DNA of 64,000 nucleotides from IMG/VR virus record IMGVR_UViG_3300042541_003180, positions 21,312 through 85,311 of that record. One strand, given 5' to 3'. Within the stretch, counting starts at the first letter, position 1. Every line of letters starts with the position of its first letter. The translations under genes and the position numbers were made by a program. This document shows, piece by piece, positions 50,870 through 59,082 of this stretch. Source of the stretch: a virus. The notes under the pieces were generated by a model that had not been told where the DNA came from, searched no databases, and worked only from the letters and a program-made list of their open reading frames with translations.

Positions 50870-51015
50870 GAGAATTGACATTAGAGGAAAGAAAAAATTT
50901 ATTTTGTGTTAAGTATAAAAAAAATATATCTTATGGATATGATTTAGAACATGAAGACTTGGATAGACATGATATTCCAAGAAAAGTTGAAACTAATTCA
51001 AAAAAAGATATATAA
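50866..51015 (+). CDS. Small hypothetical protein overlapping the thyA stop
   Basis: A 49-aa frame (MRELTLEERKNLFCVKYKKN, ending NSKKDI) with ATGA overlap to thyA, typical of translational coupling. Rich in charged residues. No motif. Its codon pattern is consistent with coding, but its shortness limits confidence. Confidence 0.5.
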   Translation: MRELTLEERKNLFCVKYKKNISYGYDLEHEDLDRHDIPRKVETNSKKDI

Positions 51016-51037
51016 TAAAAAAATAGTTATTAAAAAT

Positions 51038-51547
51038 ATGAGTAATGTAACAAGTTTAGACTTCTCACCACAATATATTGAAGACTTAGTTGAACAAGTT
51101 AAATCTTTAGATACTACAGAGTTATCTGATGAGTTATCGAAAGAAGAACAAGAAATTCAACAAAAGGTTGAAGAACAAAAAGTTTATTTTTGGATAAGAC
51201 TTTATCTAAAAGAAGAAAGTTCAGATTTAGAAGCAGGTGATGATATTACTATCAATTGGACACCTTCTGGTGAAAAACTACCAACAAAATTTATTTGTTA
51301 TGGTAAAACTGGACTTCAAAAAGACTATGAAGAAGAAATAGTAAACTATAATTCAGAAGATGATAAGAAAGTTCTTTGTTTGATGGTGGATGAAGGTATG
51401 GTTAACTATAATGAGGATATTCCTTTTATTAGAACTTTATTTAAAGTTGGTCGTCATTATGAATATCAATTAGTTAAAAGATCTGAATTACTTTTTATCA
51501 ATGATAGAAATGGTATGATTTTAGATTACTTCGACTGCACATTTTAG
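51038..51547 (+). CDS. Acidic hypothetical protein, 169 aa
   Basis: An upstream in-frame ATG at 50951 lies within the 49-aa gene and would add a basic, unlikely N-terminus; the start MSNVTSLDFSPQYIEDL at 51038 is preferred, preceded by an A-rich leader. The N-terminal third is an acidic coiled helix (ELSDELSKEEQEIQQKVEEQ), followed by a beta-rich domain (KVYFWIRLYLKEES; YEYQLVKRSELLFIN). No family was recognised. Confidence 0.65.
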   Translation: MSNVTSLDFSPQYIEDLVEQVKSLDTTELSDELSKEEQEIQQKVEEQKVYFWIRLYLKEESSDLEAGDDITINWTPSGEKLPTKFICYGKTGLQKDYEEEIVNYNSEDDKKVLCLMVDEGMVNYNEDIPFIRTLFKVGRHYEYQLVKRSELLFINDRNGMILDYFDCTF

Positions 51548-51548
51548 T

Positions 51549-51740
51549 ATGATAGATATATATTTTATAGAATTCTTTATTAAAAGGAAATATAATATGA
51601 GTTTAGAACAATATTTCTCGGTAAATAGACCAACTGCTTCTAAGTGGAGAAATAAAAAGTTTCCTGATAATAGACTATTTGAATTCTCTCATAGAGAGGG
51701 AACAATTGATATACATGAATTAGTTAATAAAATATACTAA
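51549..51740 (+). CDS. Small helix-turn-helix regulator
   Basis: A 63-aa protein; a second start at Met17 (MSLEQYFSVNRPT, 51597) is possible. The segment EQYFSVNRPTASKWRNKKFPDNRLFEFSHREG has the layout of a Cro/CI-like helix-turn-helix, with N-R-x-T-x-S-K-W as recognition helix and a dimer tail (TIDIHELVNKIY). It begins two bases after the previous stop and precedes a strong hairpin and an HNH gene. It may bind DNA; its target is unknown. Confidence 0.6.
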   Translation: MIDIYFIEFFIKRKYNMSLEQYFSVNRPTASKWRNKKFPDNRLFEFSHREGTIDIHELVNKIY

Positions 51741-51746
51741 GGGATG

Positions 51747-51782
51747 AGAAACATTTTTATATATATAAATAAAAATGTTTCT
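51747..51782 (+). promoter_or_regulatory. Long perfect hairpin at the HNH gene start
   Basis: A 14-bp perfect inverted repeat, AGAAACATTTTTAT (51747-51760) and its complement (51769-51782), with an 8-base loop. It has no T run, so it is not a simple terminator. It buries the ATG at 51775 and sits just before the ATG at 51784, as in hairpins that block early translation of T4 homing endonucleases. Confidence 0.62.
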
Positions 51783-51783
51783 T

Positions 51784-52371
51784 ATGAAGACATGTAAAGT
51801 TTGTAATTTAGAGTTTGATTATAATAATTTTTATAAATCTACAAATAAAGATGGGTTAAAAAATGAATGTAAAAATTGTTATAACAATAAAAGATCTGAT
51901 TATAATAAAAGGTATAAATTAGAAAATAAAGAAAAACAAATACTAGTAAAGAAGATTTATTATATCAATAACAAAGAATACCTTATGAAAAAACATACAG
52001 AGTATTTGAATAAAAGATATAAAAATGATATACTATTTAGACTACAGATTTTAAGTAGAAGTTCTATTAAAAATATTTTTATAAATAAAAATATAAAGAA
52101 GAAATCAAAAACAAAAGAAATAATAGGTTGTTCTTTTGAAGAATTAAGGACTTATTTGGAAAACAAATTTGAACCTTGGATGAATTGGGATAATCAAGGT
52201 AGATATAATGGTGAATTTGATTATGGGTGGGATATAGATCATATTATACCTTTATCTTCTGCTAAAAATGAAGAAGATATAATAAAGTTAAGTCATTATT
52301 CCAACCTACAACCACTCTGTAGTAAGGTAAATAGAGATATAAAAAAAGACATATGGACACAAACTCGATAG
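51784..52371 (+). CDS. HNH homing-type endonuclease with zinc finger
   Basis: A start at 51775 is possible but lies in the hairpin stem; MKTCKVCNLEF at 51784 is preferred (195 aa). The N-terminus has CxxC (TCKVC) and a second CxxC (CKNC), a small zinc ribbon. A lysine-rich middle is probably the DNA-binding part. The C-terminal HNH core is DYGWDIDHIIPLSSAKNEEDIIKLSHYSNLQPLCSKVN, with D-H and N in standard order. Such free-standing HNH enzymes spread as selfish genes between phages. Lysine and isoleucine content is higher than in its neighbours. Confidence 0.85.
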   Translation: MKTCKVCNLEFDYNNFYKSTNKDGLKNECKNCYNNKRSDYNKRYKLENKEKQILVKKIYYINNKEYLMKKHTEYLNKRYKNDILFRLQILSRSSIKNIFINKNIKKKSKTKEIIGCSFEELRTYLENKFEPWMNWDNQGRYNGEFDYGWDIDHIIPLSSAKNEEDIIKLSHYSNLQPLCSKVNRDIKKDIWTQTR

Positions 52372-52862
52372 AATATTTATTATTATCTTACTTTAATGAA
52401 GTAATTTGGGTGGATGAAAATCCAGCACAATTTACTATTTCTGAAACCTATAAGGAAAATGGAACAATTAAAGTTTCTACGAAAGATGAATTCTTTCATT
52501 TACAAGATTTGTTAGTAACCTCATTAGAGGATATTAACAAATTTTTATTTGAACAAATGTTAGATTGTAATTCAACAGATATTAACTTTTATCCTAAAAA
52601 TGTTATAACTAAACTATTCAATATAAAGTCAAATAAACGACTTAAAACTGAATTACATAATCTTACCTCAAATAACTGGATAATTACTTCTAATCAAATA
52701 TATGATACTTATATGAAAGATTTGGGATATAATGTTTACTTGTCAGATCAATTTGAAAATAAAATTGTTATTGGTGAAAAAGATTCTAAATTAATAATTA
52801 ATAGAAATCTAAAAGAGTTCTATTTGGATAAATCTAAAATTAGAGTGATAAACTTAAAATAA
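52353..52862 (+). CDS. Hypothetical protein, 169 aa
   Basis: Overlaps the HNH gene end by 19 bases. Starts MDTNSIEYLLLSYFNEVIWV. The C-terminal part (FNIKSNKRLKTELHNLTSNNWIITSNQIYDTY) looks helical with a possible DNA-binding character. No family was recognised. A terminator follows at once. Confidence 0.6.
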   Translation: MDTNSIEYLLLSYFNEVIWVDENPAQFTISETYKENGTIKVSTKDEFFHLQDLLVTSLEDINKFLFEQMLDCNSTDINFYPKNVITKLFNIKSNKRLKTELHNLTSNNWIITSNQIYDTYMKDLGYNVYLSDQFENKIVIGEKDSKLIINRNLKEFYLDKSKIRVINLK

Positions 52863-52888
52863 AAAGTCGAGATAATTCTCGACTTTTT
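52861..52888. terminator. Bidirectional hairpin terminator
   Basis: AAAAAGTCGAGA / TCTCGACTTTTT with a TAAT loop, between convergent genes. Confidence 0.88.
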
Positions 52889-53218
52889 TTATTCTTCTAA
52901 ATAAGTAATTTTTATGTTTAGTGATTTTGCTAGTTCAACTTCTGCTAGTAGTCCAGTTGATTTATCCCAACCTTCTATTTTATAAATAAACATTTCATCT
53001 GATTTATATAAAAATGATTCACAGAAATTTTTCCAAAATTGCCAATCACCAGGCATTTCTTTATATTGTAATAAGGTGTGACCATATACGATAGGTGACA
53101 TAACTATATGACCTTGTGATACAAGTTCGGCAACTTTATTACAAGTTTTATTATATCTCTCATTAACAACATCTGGGTTACTATCTGAGTAAGGTGATGC
53201 AAAGTAAATTATTTTCAT
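52889..53218 (-). CDS. DUF1937 protein, nucleoside deoxyribosyltransferase-like fold
   Basis: A 109-aa protein: IIYFASPYSDSNPDVVNERY near the N-terminus, QGHIVMSPIVYGHTLL, GDWQFWKNFCESFLYKSDEMFIYKIEGWDKSTGLLAEVELAK. This is the DUF1937 pattern, related to nucleoside 2-deoxyribosyltransferases: A-S-P-Y binds the phosphate or ribose and the E in GLLAEVELA is the likely nucleophile position. Members are common in phages. Substrate is unknown; a nucleotide-salvage or nucleotide-hydrolysing role is probable. It shares a junction base with the next gene upstream. Confidence 0.8.
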   Translation of the reverse strand: MKIIYFASPYSDSNPDVVNERYNKTCNKVAELVSQGHIVMSPIVYGHTLLQYKEMPGDWQFWKNFCESFLYKSDEMFIYKIEGWDKSTGLLAEVELAKSLNIKITYLEE

Positions 53219-53727
53219 TATTCTATACCTAATTGTCTTAATTTAAGATCTCTTTTAACAGAATCATCAACTATAAGTTGAACTTCACTTTTATTTATCC
53301 ATTTATCTTTCATAAATTGAATAATACCTGATTTTTTTGAAGCATCTCTTCCAATTTGATCCATCGATGTGAAATCAACTGCTTTAACTTTTATTCTATA
53401 TTCAGTTACTTCTAGAACTTCTAACTCATAAGTTACTTTAAAAGATTCTGGTTTCATTTTGTTACCATCCTTATCTGTATCAGTCCAACTAAGTCCATAG
53501 TCTGGATAAATAACTTTGTGTCCTGGTTCAATTGCAATTAAATCTTTCTTAAAAGCATCAGCTTTTTCCTTTTCCTTTGAGATTTTATCTTTTTCCTTTG
53601 AGATTTTATCTTTCTCTGCTCTTATTTCTTCACATTTAGAGTAAAGTTTAACAATTCCTATTAGAGAACCTAAGAGACACAATGATAATATAAATACTGT
53701 AGTTTGTAGTATTGTAATTGTGGTCAT
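53218..53727 (-). CDS. Membrane-anchored coiled-coil protein
   Basis: A 169-aa protein with an N-terminal membrane helix (TVFILSLCLLGSLIGIVKLY), a short lysine/glutamate coiled coil with the heptad KDKISKE repeated exactly (about 40-55), and a C-terminal beta-rich domain (KVIYPDYGLSWTDTDKDGN; YELEVLEVTEYRIKVKAVDF). The repeat arises from two or more copies of a 21-base unit near 53570-53610. The topology suits a periplasmic sensor or scaffold; no family was recognised. Confidence 0.6.
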   Translation of the reverse strand: MTTITILQTTVFILSLCLLGSLIGIVKLYSKCEEIRAEKDKISKEKDKISKEKEKADAFKKDLIAIEPGHKVIYPDYGLSWTDTDKDGNKMKPESFKVTYELEVLEVTEYRIKVKAVDFTSMDQIGRDASKKSGIIQFMKDKWINKSEVQLIVDDSVKRDLKLRQLGIE

Positions 53728-53738
53728 ATTTTAATTTA

Positions 53739-54005
53739 TTAAAGTTCGTAATACATTTCACCATAAATTGGAGATCTTCTGATTATCTCCTTAACTAATT
53801 CAAATCCAATATCTTGTAGTGCATATTGGAAAGTTTGTCCATTTTCATGTTTAGTCACGATTTCTCCTGTTGCTAAATTTCTCATATCTACTTTAGTAAA
53901 GTAAACATCAGTTCTGGTATAACCAGTGCCGTGTGTAAATACACCACTTTTACATAAATTAGAGAACATATTCTCATTTAATGAAGTTCTTATTTCATTT
54001 GCCAT
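53739..54005 (-). CDS. Hypothetical protein, 88 aa
   Basis: Starts MANEIRTSLNENMFSN and contains TGYTRTDVYFTKVDMRNLATGEIVTKH, a beta-rich motif, and a C-terminal helix. No function was recognised. It is 11 bases upstream of the membrane coiled-coil gene and probably starts the three-gene minus-strand run. The 130 bases beyond it hold only AT-rich DNA and a late-type element for the opposite strand. Confidence 0.6.
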   Translation of the reverse strand: MANEIRTSLNENMFSNLCKSGVFTHGTGYTRTDVYFTKVDMRNLATGEIVTKHENGQTFQYALQDIGFELVKEIIRRSPIYGEMYYEL

Positions 54006-54097
54006 ATTAAAAATCTTTTTTAACTATATAGTTTTTTTATCAATTTGTTTATTAATCATACAAATATACAAAAAATTATATTTTTAACATATTATTT

Positions 54098-54108
54098 TTA
54101 ATATATAA
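54098..54108 (+). promoter_or_regulatory. Candidate late promoter before the tagged operon
   Basis: TTAATATATAA, 27 bases before the first of four consecutive tagged genes. Confidence 0.48.
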
Positions 54109-54135
54109 ATCACAATTAAAATTATATTATACTAT

Positions 54136-55842
54136 ATGAAATGGATTAAACCAAGAGATCTTTTTTTAGAAGCAAAAATACGTGACGTTATTTTACCTAG
54201 ACAAGCAATGGCAGTAACAAGTAAATGGGGTGATAGATACCTTGACTATGAAGAAGTTACACCAACAGATAAGATTATACAAGGAACTTGGAAATTATCT
54301 GAGGAAGATAAAAATGAAGTATTAGGTGTTTTCTGTCAAACAGATATGACTGTTTTGTTTGAATTATTCTCAAGTTTACCAGAACAATTTGGAAACGTTT
54401 TAAATCAATCAATTAATGTTGAACTTTTTAGAGAGAATAAAGATACATATTCTAGAATATTTGAAAGTTTTGATATTAGAAAACCTAAATTAGATCAAAT
54501 ACTTGTTATGTTTAGTTCAGTTTTTAGAAAACTATCCATTCCTGATACTATGGCAACTTCTGTTATCTCTAAAGATGCTAATAATAGACCTCTCAGAGAT
54601 GAACAAGGTAATATGATTAGAATTGAAAAACAACCTGGTGATCTAATATTTAGTAATAACTTAATTAATATAAACTCATTTATTTCAGATTATAATGATT
54701 TAGTTGATAAATGTGTTGAGGTTAATGTTGAAGGTTGGTCTGATACTGATAAAATGTCTTCTTCGACACTATTTTCTGATAATAGAAACTTATCACAATT
54801 TATAAACTTCGCTTCTACTAATGAGAATCCAAATTATAAGTTAGACTTTGAAATATTCAATAAAGATATTTTCTTAAAGATTACACATAACCCACAAGAT
54901 ATTTTAAATATGTCGATTTCTAAGTTTTATTCATCTTGTCAACATTTATATAGTGGCGGTTATAGTAGGCAAGTTTTATCTAACGTATTTGATCCAAACA
55001 GTATACCTGCATTTTTGATCTTTGAAACTCCTATTTTCTGGGACGATGAAAAAATTTCTGATCACTTACCTTTATCGAGAATGATTATTAGAAATCTTGA
55101 ATCTTTTGATAATTCGGCACCTACAAAATTATATTTTGATAGAGCTTACCCAGATAGAATGCAAAATAAGATTCAAGAAATTGTTACTAAATATAGTGGT
55201 AACGTAAGTACTGCTGATAGAGGTAGAGATAGATATTTATATACACCCGATATTGATTTTAATGATAACTTAGATACACCTTATCAGGATAGATTATCAG
55301 TAACTACAGGAAGAATGATTGGTAAAAATATTAAAACTTTATATTTGAATCAAATTGGAGATTGGAAAAATGTTAAAGTAGATCCAAATGCAAAAATTAA
55401 AGAACTAATTATTGAGACTACTGAAATTCCAGAAACATTATTAACAATAAATCTTAATCTAGATTGGATTAAATTTAAGTTTATTGAGATACATACACTA
55501 AAAGATTTTGATAGAATCAAAACAACAAATATTGCATTTGATAAATGTAGATTATCTAATAATGTTCTACAAGATATAAATGCTTCTAATCCAGGTATTA
55601 CAAAACTACAAATTATTAGTTGTGATAATGTTGGTTCATTTGATTTCTCTGAGTTTAAATCACTAGAGGAATTACAAGTAATATATACTTTAGATTCAGT
55701 AGAAGATTTAAAAACAATTGTACCTGAGAACTTGAAAAAATTAGTAATCTCTGGAGATTTAGCAACAAAAGAATCTAAGTCAATCTTAGGAGCTTTAAGA
55801 TCTAAAGGAGTAAAAATAGAAATTGTAGGACCAGTAATATGA
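54136..55842 (+). CDS. Tagged protein with leucine-rich-repeat-like C-terminus
   Basis: A 568-aa protein. Tag MKWIKPRDLFLEA, with an FLE-A site. The central domain has a segment (FYSSCQHLYSGGYSRQVLSNVFDPNSIPAFLIFETPIFWDD) with C and several aromatic residues, which recurs in large phage proteins of unknown function. From about residue 405 onward, irregular leucine-repeat units appear (NIKTLYLNQIGDW; IKELIIETTEIP; ITKLQIISCDNV; LEELQVIYTLD; LKKLVISGD). Such repeats bind proteins. Packaging plus a binding surface suggests a host-targeting factor, which is inference. It is the first gene of the tagged operon. Confidence 0.66.
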   Translation: MKWIKPRDLFLEAKIRDVILPRQAMAVTSKWGDRYLDYEEVTPTDKIIQGTWKLSEEDKNEVLGVFCQTDMTVLFELFSSLPEQFGNVLNQSINVELFRENKDTYSRIFESFDIRKPKLDQILVMFSSVFRKLSIPDTMATSVISKDANNRPLRDEQGNMIRIEKQPGDLIFSNNLININSFISDYNDLVDKCVEVNVEGWSDTDKMSSSTLFSDNRNLSQFINFASTNENPNYKLDFEIFNKDIFLKITHNPQDILNMSISKFYSSCQHLYSGGYSRQVLSNVFDPNSIPAFLIFETPIFWDDEKISDHLPLSRMIIRNLESFDNSAPTKLYFDRAYPDRMQNKIQEIVTKYSGNVSTADRGRDRYLYTPDIDFNDNLDTPYQDRLSVTTGRMIGKNIKTLYLNQIGDWKNVKVDPNAKIKELIIETTEIPETLLTINLNLDWIKFKFIEIHTLKDFDRIKTTNIAFDKCRLSNNVLQDINASNPGITKLQIISCDNVGSFDFSEFKSLEELQVIYTLDSVEDLKTIVPENLKKLVISGDLATKESKSILGALRSKGVKIEIVGPVI

Positions 55843-57641
55843 GAAATTTAAAACACATAAAATTATTTGAGGCATTTGATGCTAGAACGTTAAATGCAAC
55901 TTTAAACCACATAAAAACAAAGGCGGATAAAACTAATTTTTTAAACGCTTTAAAAAAGATCTGTAATAAGTTTGATATACCTGAATCTAAATTAGGTGAT
56001 GATTTATTTACTTATTTACCATTTAATAGAGCGTTAAGATTTAACAATGTTATTGTTGAAGACGAGCCTTGTAATGCAGTTGGTGAGTTTATAGCAGGTG
56101 AAAGATGTGATAACGGTAAAGTAAGAAGACCTTGGGGTAGAGGATTTAGAGTTGTTGATTGTGGTACTTGTAAAGGTACTGGAATTAAACCTAAAAAATC
56201 TAATCTATCAATGATTAAATTCTGGTTCGATTCAGAGGGTAAATTTATTGCAACTACTGCTGTGGATGGTGTTTACAGAGAAACTTCTGCGGCTAATACT
56301 ACTGCATTTTCCCAAAATATTAATGATTATGAAGTAGTTAGAAGAATTCCAAAGTCACGTATAAATGAACTTGAAACAGGTGATATTATTGCGTTAGACT
56401 TAGTTAATAATGGTTGGGGACAAACGTATGCACAAGTTGTTAGTTATGTTATGAAAGCTAGTACTTGGTCAGGAACAAAGGTTTTTGCATTACAAAATAC
56501 TTCGAGTTATTATAATAACTATCCTAGAGAAACTAATGGTTGGAATCAAATAGCAAATAGATTTTGGCAAATGAGTCAATCCAGAGTTAATAATATTAAT
56601 CTATTAAAACCAAATGCAAATGTTGGTGGTTTAGATCCTTATGGATATAATACTTCATTTGAATTAGATAACTTCCGTATTAGACCAGTTCAAATGAATG
56701 CTGCAGTAAAAGATGCTAATTTTGCGATTATATTAGATTTTAATAAATTGATGAATTTTGCACCAGCAAGAAAGAAAAGTGAAATTATTTCTGATAGAAC
56801 TGAAATGAAATCAGGTGCTTTAGCTCTTATGTCGGATGAAGATATTAAGAAAGTTAATATTAAAAGATACTTTGATAAAATTGCACAAGGTTTCCAATTA
56901 AAAGGTGAATTAGATGATATTTCTAAGTTTAACAGAATGGCTGCAAGATTGTTAAGTAGAAATGCTTCTTATTTCTTAAATCAATCTGCTAGTGATACAA
57001 TTAGTAGTGGATTAGGAAATATTGCAACTCAGATTTTTAAAGTAATTAGAAAGATTAAAAATGCTGAAAGAGAAGATGCTAAATTAATAGAACAAGGACT
57101 TACACCTACTGCAATTGAATCATTGAAAACCAATTATGATTTCAAAAATGATGTTCAATATATTAATGATAAGTATAAAGATATTTTAGATTGGTCTATT
57201 AAAACAAATGAACATACTAATAAAATTCTTAAATCATTTAGAAAGAAAATCGAAGATGAATCTTCTGAAGAATGGAAAGAAAAAGAGTTTAAAGTATTGA
57301 ATAATATAGATAGATTATCTTTAGAAATTGGTCGTTATATATCTTCTATTACGGTTGAAACATTGGCAGACGTTGAATTCTTACAACAAGAGATTAATTC
57401 AATAAGACAAATGTTTAGATCAGAGAGAACTGGTTTGGGTAGTTTAAGTAATTTCTTTGATAGATTAAGACCTGGTAGTTATTATAACAATACTACTTAC
57501 TTATATTCTAGCTTTACAGATAAGAGAAACTATTTTGGGAATATAAATAATGGTATCACAGTTATGATAAACGTTATTAGAAGAAAACAAGGACAATTGG
57601 CTGAGGCAGAAACTAATGAAACATTTAAAAATATACGATAG
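55839..57641 (+). CDS. Tagged protein with DnaJ-type Cys motif
   Basis: A 600-aa protein. Start MRNLKHIKLFEAFDA, an insert-bearing tag with LFE-A at 9-12. It contains a cysteine cluster: C at PCNAVGE, C in ERCDNGK and DCGTCKGTG, the last of DnaJ zinc-finger type (CxxCxGxG). A basic loop (KVRRPWGRGFRVV) lies between. A conserved-looking domain follows (GDIIALDLVNNGWGQTYAQVV), then a long helical C-terminus. ATGA overlap links it to the preceding gene. It may bind zinc and nucleic acid or protein; no enzyme was recognised. Confidence 0.62.
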   Translation: MRNLKHIKLFEAFDARTLNATLNHIKTKADKTNFLNALKKICNKFDIPESKLGDDLFTYLPFNRALRFNNVIVEDEPCNAVGEFIAGERCDNGKVRRPWGRGFRVVDCGTCKGTGIKPKKSNLSMIKFWFDSEGKFIATTAVDGVYRETSAANTTAFSQNINDYEVVRRIPKSRINELETGDIIALDLVNNGWGQTYAQVVSYVMKASTWSGTKVFALQNTSSYYNNYPRETNGWNQIANRFWQMSQSRVNNINLLKPNANVGGLDPYGYNTSFELDNFRIRPVQMNAAVKDANFAIILDFNKLMNFAPARKKSEIISDRTEMKSGALALMSDEDIKKVNIKRYFDKIAQGFQLKGELDDISKFNRMAARLLSRNASYFLNQSASDTISSGLGNIATQIFKVIRKIKNAEREDAKLIEQGLTPTAIESLKTNYDFKNDVQYINDKYKDILDWSIKTNEHTNKILKSFRKKIEDESSEEWKEKEFKVLNNIDRLSLEIGRYISSITVETLADVEFLQQEINSIRQMFRSERTGLGSLSNFFDRLRPGSYYNNTTYLYSSFTDKRNYFGNINNGITVMINVIRRKQGQLAEAETNETFKNIR

Positions 57642-58233
57642 TTTTCAGAACAAGCAAACATTGATAATAGTTGATGTTCAGAAAAGTTTTCGTAAGTTTT
57701 TTACGGAGATATATTTACATGAATTAAAAAACTATTGTAAGAAGTTTGAATCTGTTTATCAAATTTGGGATAACCACGTCGACGGAAAGAATGTAGATAA
57801 AGATTATCTATATGATGAGAATCCTGACATTCCAGTACATAAAGATTTATATCGATTTCCTAATCAAAAAGATTTGATAGAGAAACGATATAACTATGAT
57901 GTGAATGTAGATTTTTATAAAAATATTTTATCTAAAGAAGTTTATACTGATTTAAAACAAAAAGAAGATAATAAACAATTAAAAAGAGGTGATACCTTCA
58001 ATACTAAAGAAGGTACATTCATAATTTATATTGGTAATAATCATAAATGGTATCACTTACCAAAGAAATTACAAGAACTTTTCACTAAATTAAAAGGACA
58101 AGAAGTTGTAATGGTTGGTGGTTCTGATTCAGAATGTTTCTTAGATGTTGAAACTGCTGCTAAATCATTTGGTGTTAAAATAAAAAGAGATTTCAAATAT
58201 ATCTACTCGGCAAATCATTGTCCAATAAAATAA
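57616..58233 (+). CDS. Tagged isochorismatase/nicotinamidase-like hydrolase
   Basis: A 205-aa protein. Tag MKHLKIYDSFQNK, then the cysteine-hydrolase fold: LIIVDVQKSF with Asp20, IEKRYNYDV with Lys90 as the second triad member, and VVMVGGSDSECFLDVETAAKSFG with nucleophile Cys174. The final KYIYSANHC matches the family's last strand. It lacks a clear nicotinamidase metal D-x-H motif in the expected place (it has WDNHVDG), so the substrate is uncertain. If packaged with the ART-like protein, action on NAD products is conceivable. It overlaps the previous gene by 26 bases. Confidence 0.72.
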   Translation: MKHLKIYDSFQNKQTLIIVDVQKSFRKFFTEIYLHELKNYCKKFESVYQIWDNHVDGKNVDKDYLYDENPDIPVHKDLYRFPNQKDLIEKRYNYDVNVDFYKNILSKEVYTDLKQKEDNKQLKRGDTFNTKEGTFIIYIGNNHKWYHLPKKLQELFTKLKGQEVVMVGGSDSECFLDVETAAKSFGVKIKRDFKYIYSANHCPIK

Positions 58234-58242
58234 TAAATTAAT

Positions 58243-58692
58243 ATGAGATACTTAAAAACTTTTGAAAATTTTGATTTTGATAGAATTGATTCTGATGAAT
58301 CAGATTATTTATATGTAGAAACTTCACAGATACCTAATTCTGGTAGAGGTTTATTTACTGCTATTGATATTGAGAAAGATGAAGTTATCTCAGTTTTTAA
58401 AGGAGAAATACTTTCGGATGAAGAAATAAAATCAAGAACTGAATCAGGTGATGATGATTACTTTATGAATTTACCAAATGGTGATATATTAGATTGTAAA
58501 CAAACTGATTGTTTTGCTAAGTATGCTAATGATGCAGAAGGTTCCGATACTGGATTTAAAAATAATTGTATCATCTCAATGGAAGGAGATGATGTTGTTC
58601 TTGTTGCTACAAGAGATATAGAGTCAGGTGAGGAAATATTTGTTGAGTATGGTGAAAACTATTGGCAACACAATTCTTATAGACTTAGCTAA
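58243..58692 (+). CDS. Tagged SET-domain lysine methyltransferase
   Basis: A 149-aa protein. Tag MRYLKTFENFDFD. The SET core is complete: GRGLFT (34-39, S-adenosylmethionine site), EVISVFKGEIL, FAKYANDAEG (91-100, equivalent to R-F-x-N-H-S with N and D), KNNC (106-109), and EEIFVEYGENYW (130-141) with the catalytic-type tyrosine Tyr136 and the pseudoknot. The size matches minimal viral SET proteins such as the PBCV-1 vSET (119 aa), which is itself virion-packaged. It would methylate lysine on host or phage proteins. Last gene of the tagged operon; its end overlaps the convergent gp25 gene. Confidence 0.8.
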   Translation: MRYLKTFENFDFDRIDSDESDYLYVETSQIPNSGRGLFTAIDIEKDEVISVFKGEILSDEEIKSRTESGDDDYFMNLPNGDILDCKQTDCFAKYANDAEGSDTGFKNNCIISMEGDDVVLVATRDIESGEEIFVEYGENYWQHNSYRLS

Positions 58693-59062
58693 CGGTTGCA
58701 TAAATCTGATAATCTGCAATTGTAAAATCAATTACCATATATTCTTGATGTCTTTCAGGATCATCAAAAAACTCTACTGATAATTCATATCCTACTTGAT
58801 CAATTTCTGGTATATAATCAGCAATTTGAGCTCTGATGTCACCTTCGATAGATTCTGCAGATAATCTTGTTTCGTGTAGTAATAAAGTTAAATCAGCACC
58901 AAAGTTTGGTTCTCCTAAAACTTCACCTTTATTAGTAAAAATAATCATTTCATATTTTTGAACGATAACTTTTACTACATCGTCTTCAATAAGTTCTGCA
59001 TTTCTAAACATTGGATGTCCTGGGTAACAAATGTAAAGGTCTATAAAATTAAAATTCGCCAT
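58685..59062 (-). CDS. gp25: Baseplate wedge protein (T4 gp25-like)
   Basis: A 125-aa protein; T4 gp25 is 132 aa. It has the gp25/gpW pattern: DVVKVIVQKYEMIIFTNKGEVLGEPNFGADLTLLLHETRLSAE, where the G-E-P-x-F-G-x-x-L core is diagnostic. It joins wedge to sheath and is needed for sheath assembly. The start follows a TATATATAG element by only a few bases. Its stop overlaps the SET gene stop by eight bases. Confidence 0.9.
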   Translation of the reverse strand: MANFNFIDLYICYPGHPMFRNAELIEDDVVKVIVQKYEMIIFTNKGEVLGEPNFGADLTLLLHETRLSAESIEGDIRAQIADYIPEIDQVGYELSVEFFDDPERHQEYMVIDFTIADYQIYATVS

Positions 59063-59082
59063 AAACTATATATAAAAAAAAT

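Noticed and set aside
50951-51037. Upstream start of the 169-aa acidic protein
   Set aside because: It lies within the overlapping 49-aa frame and adds a basic sequence unlike the rest.
51775-51783. First ATG of the HNH frame as start
   Set aside because: It is inside a 14-bp perfect stem and adds only MFL; the next ATG begins the zinc-finger sequence directly. It remains possible.
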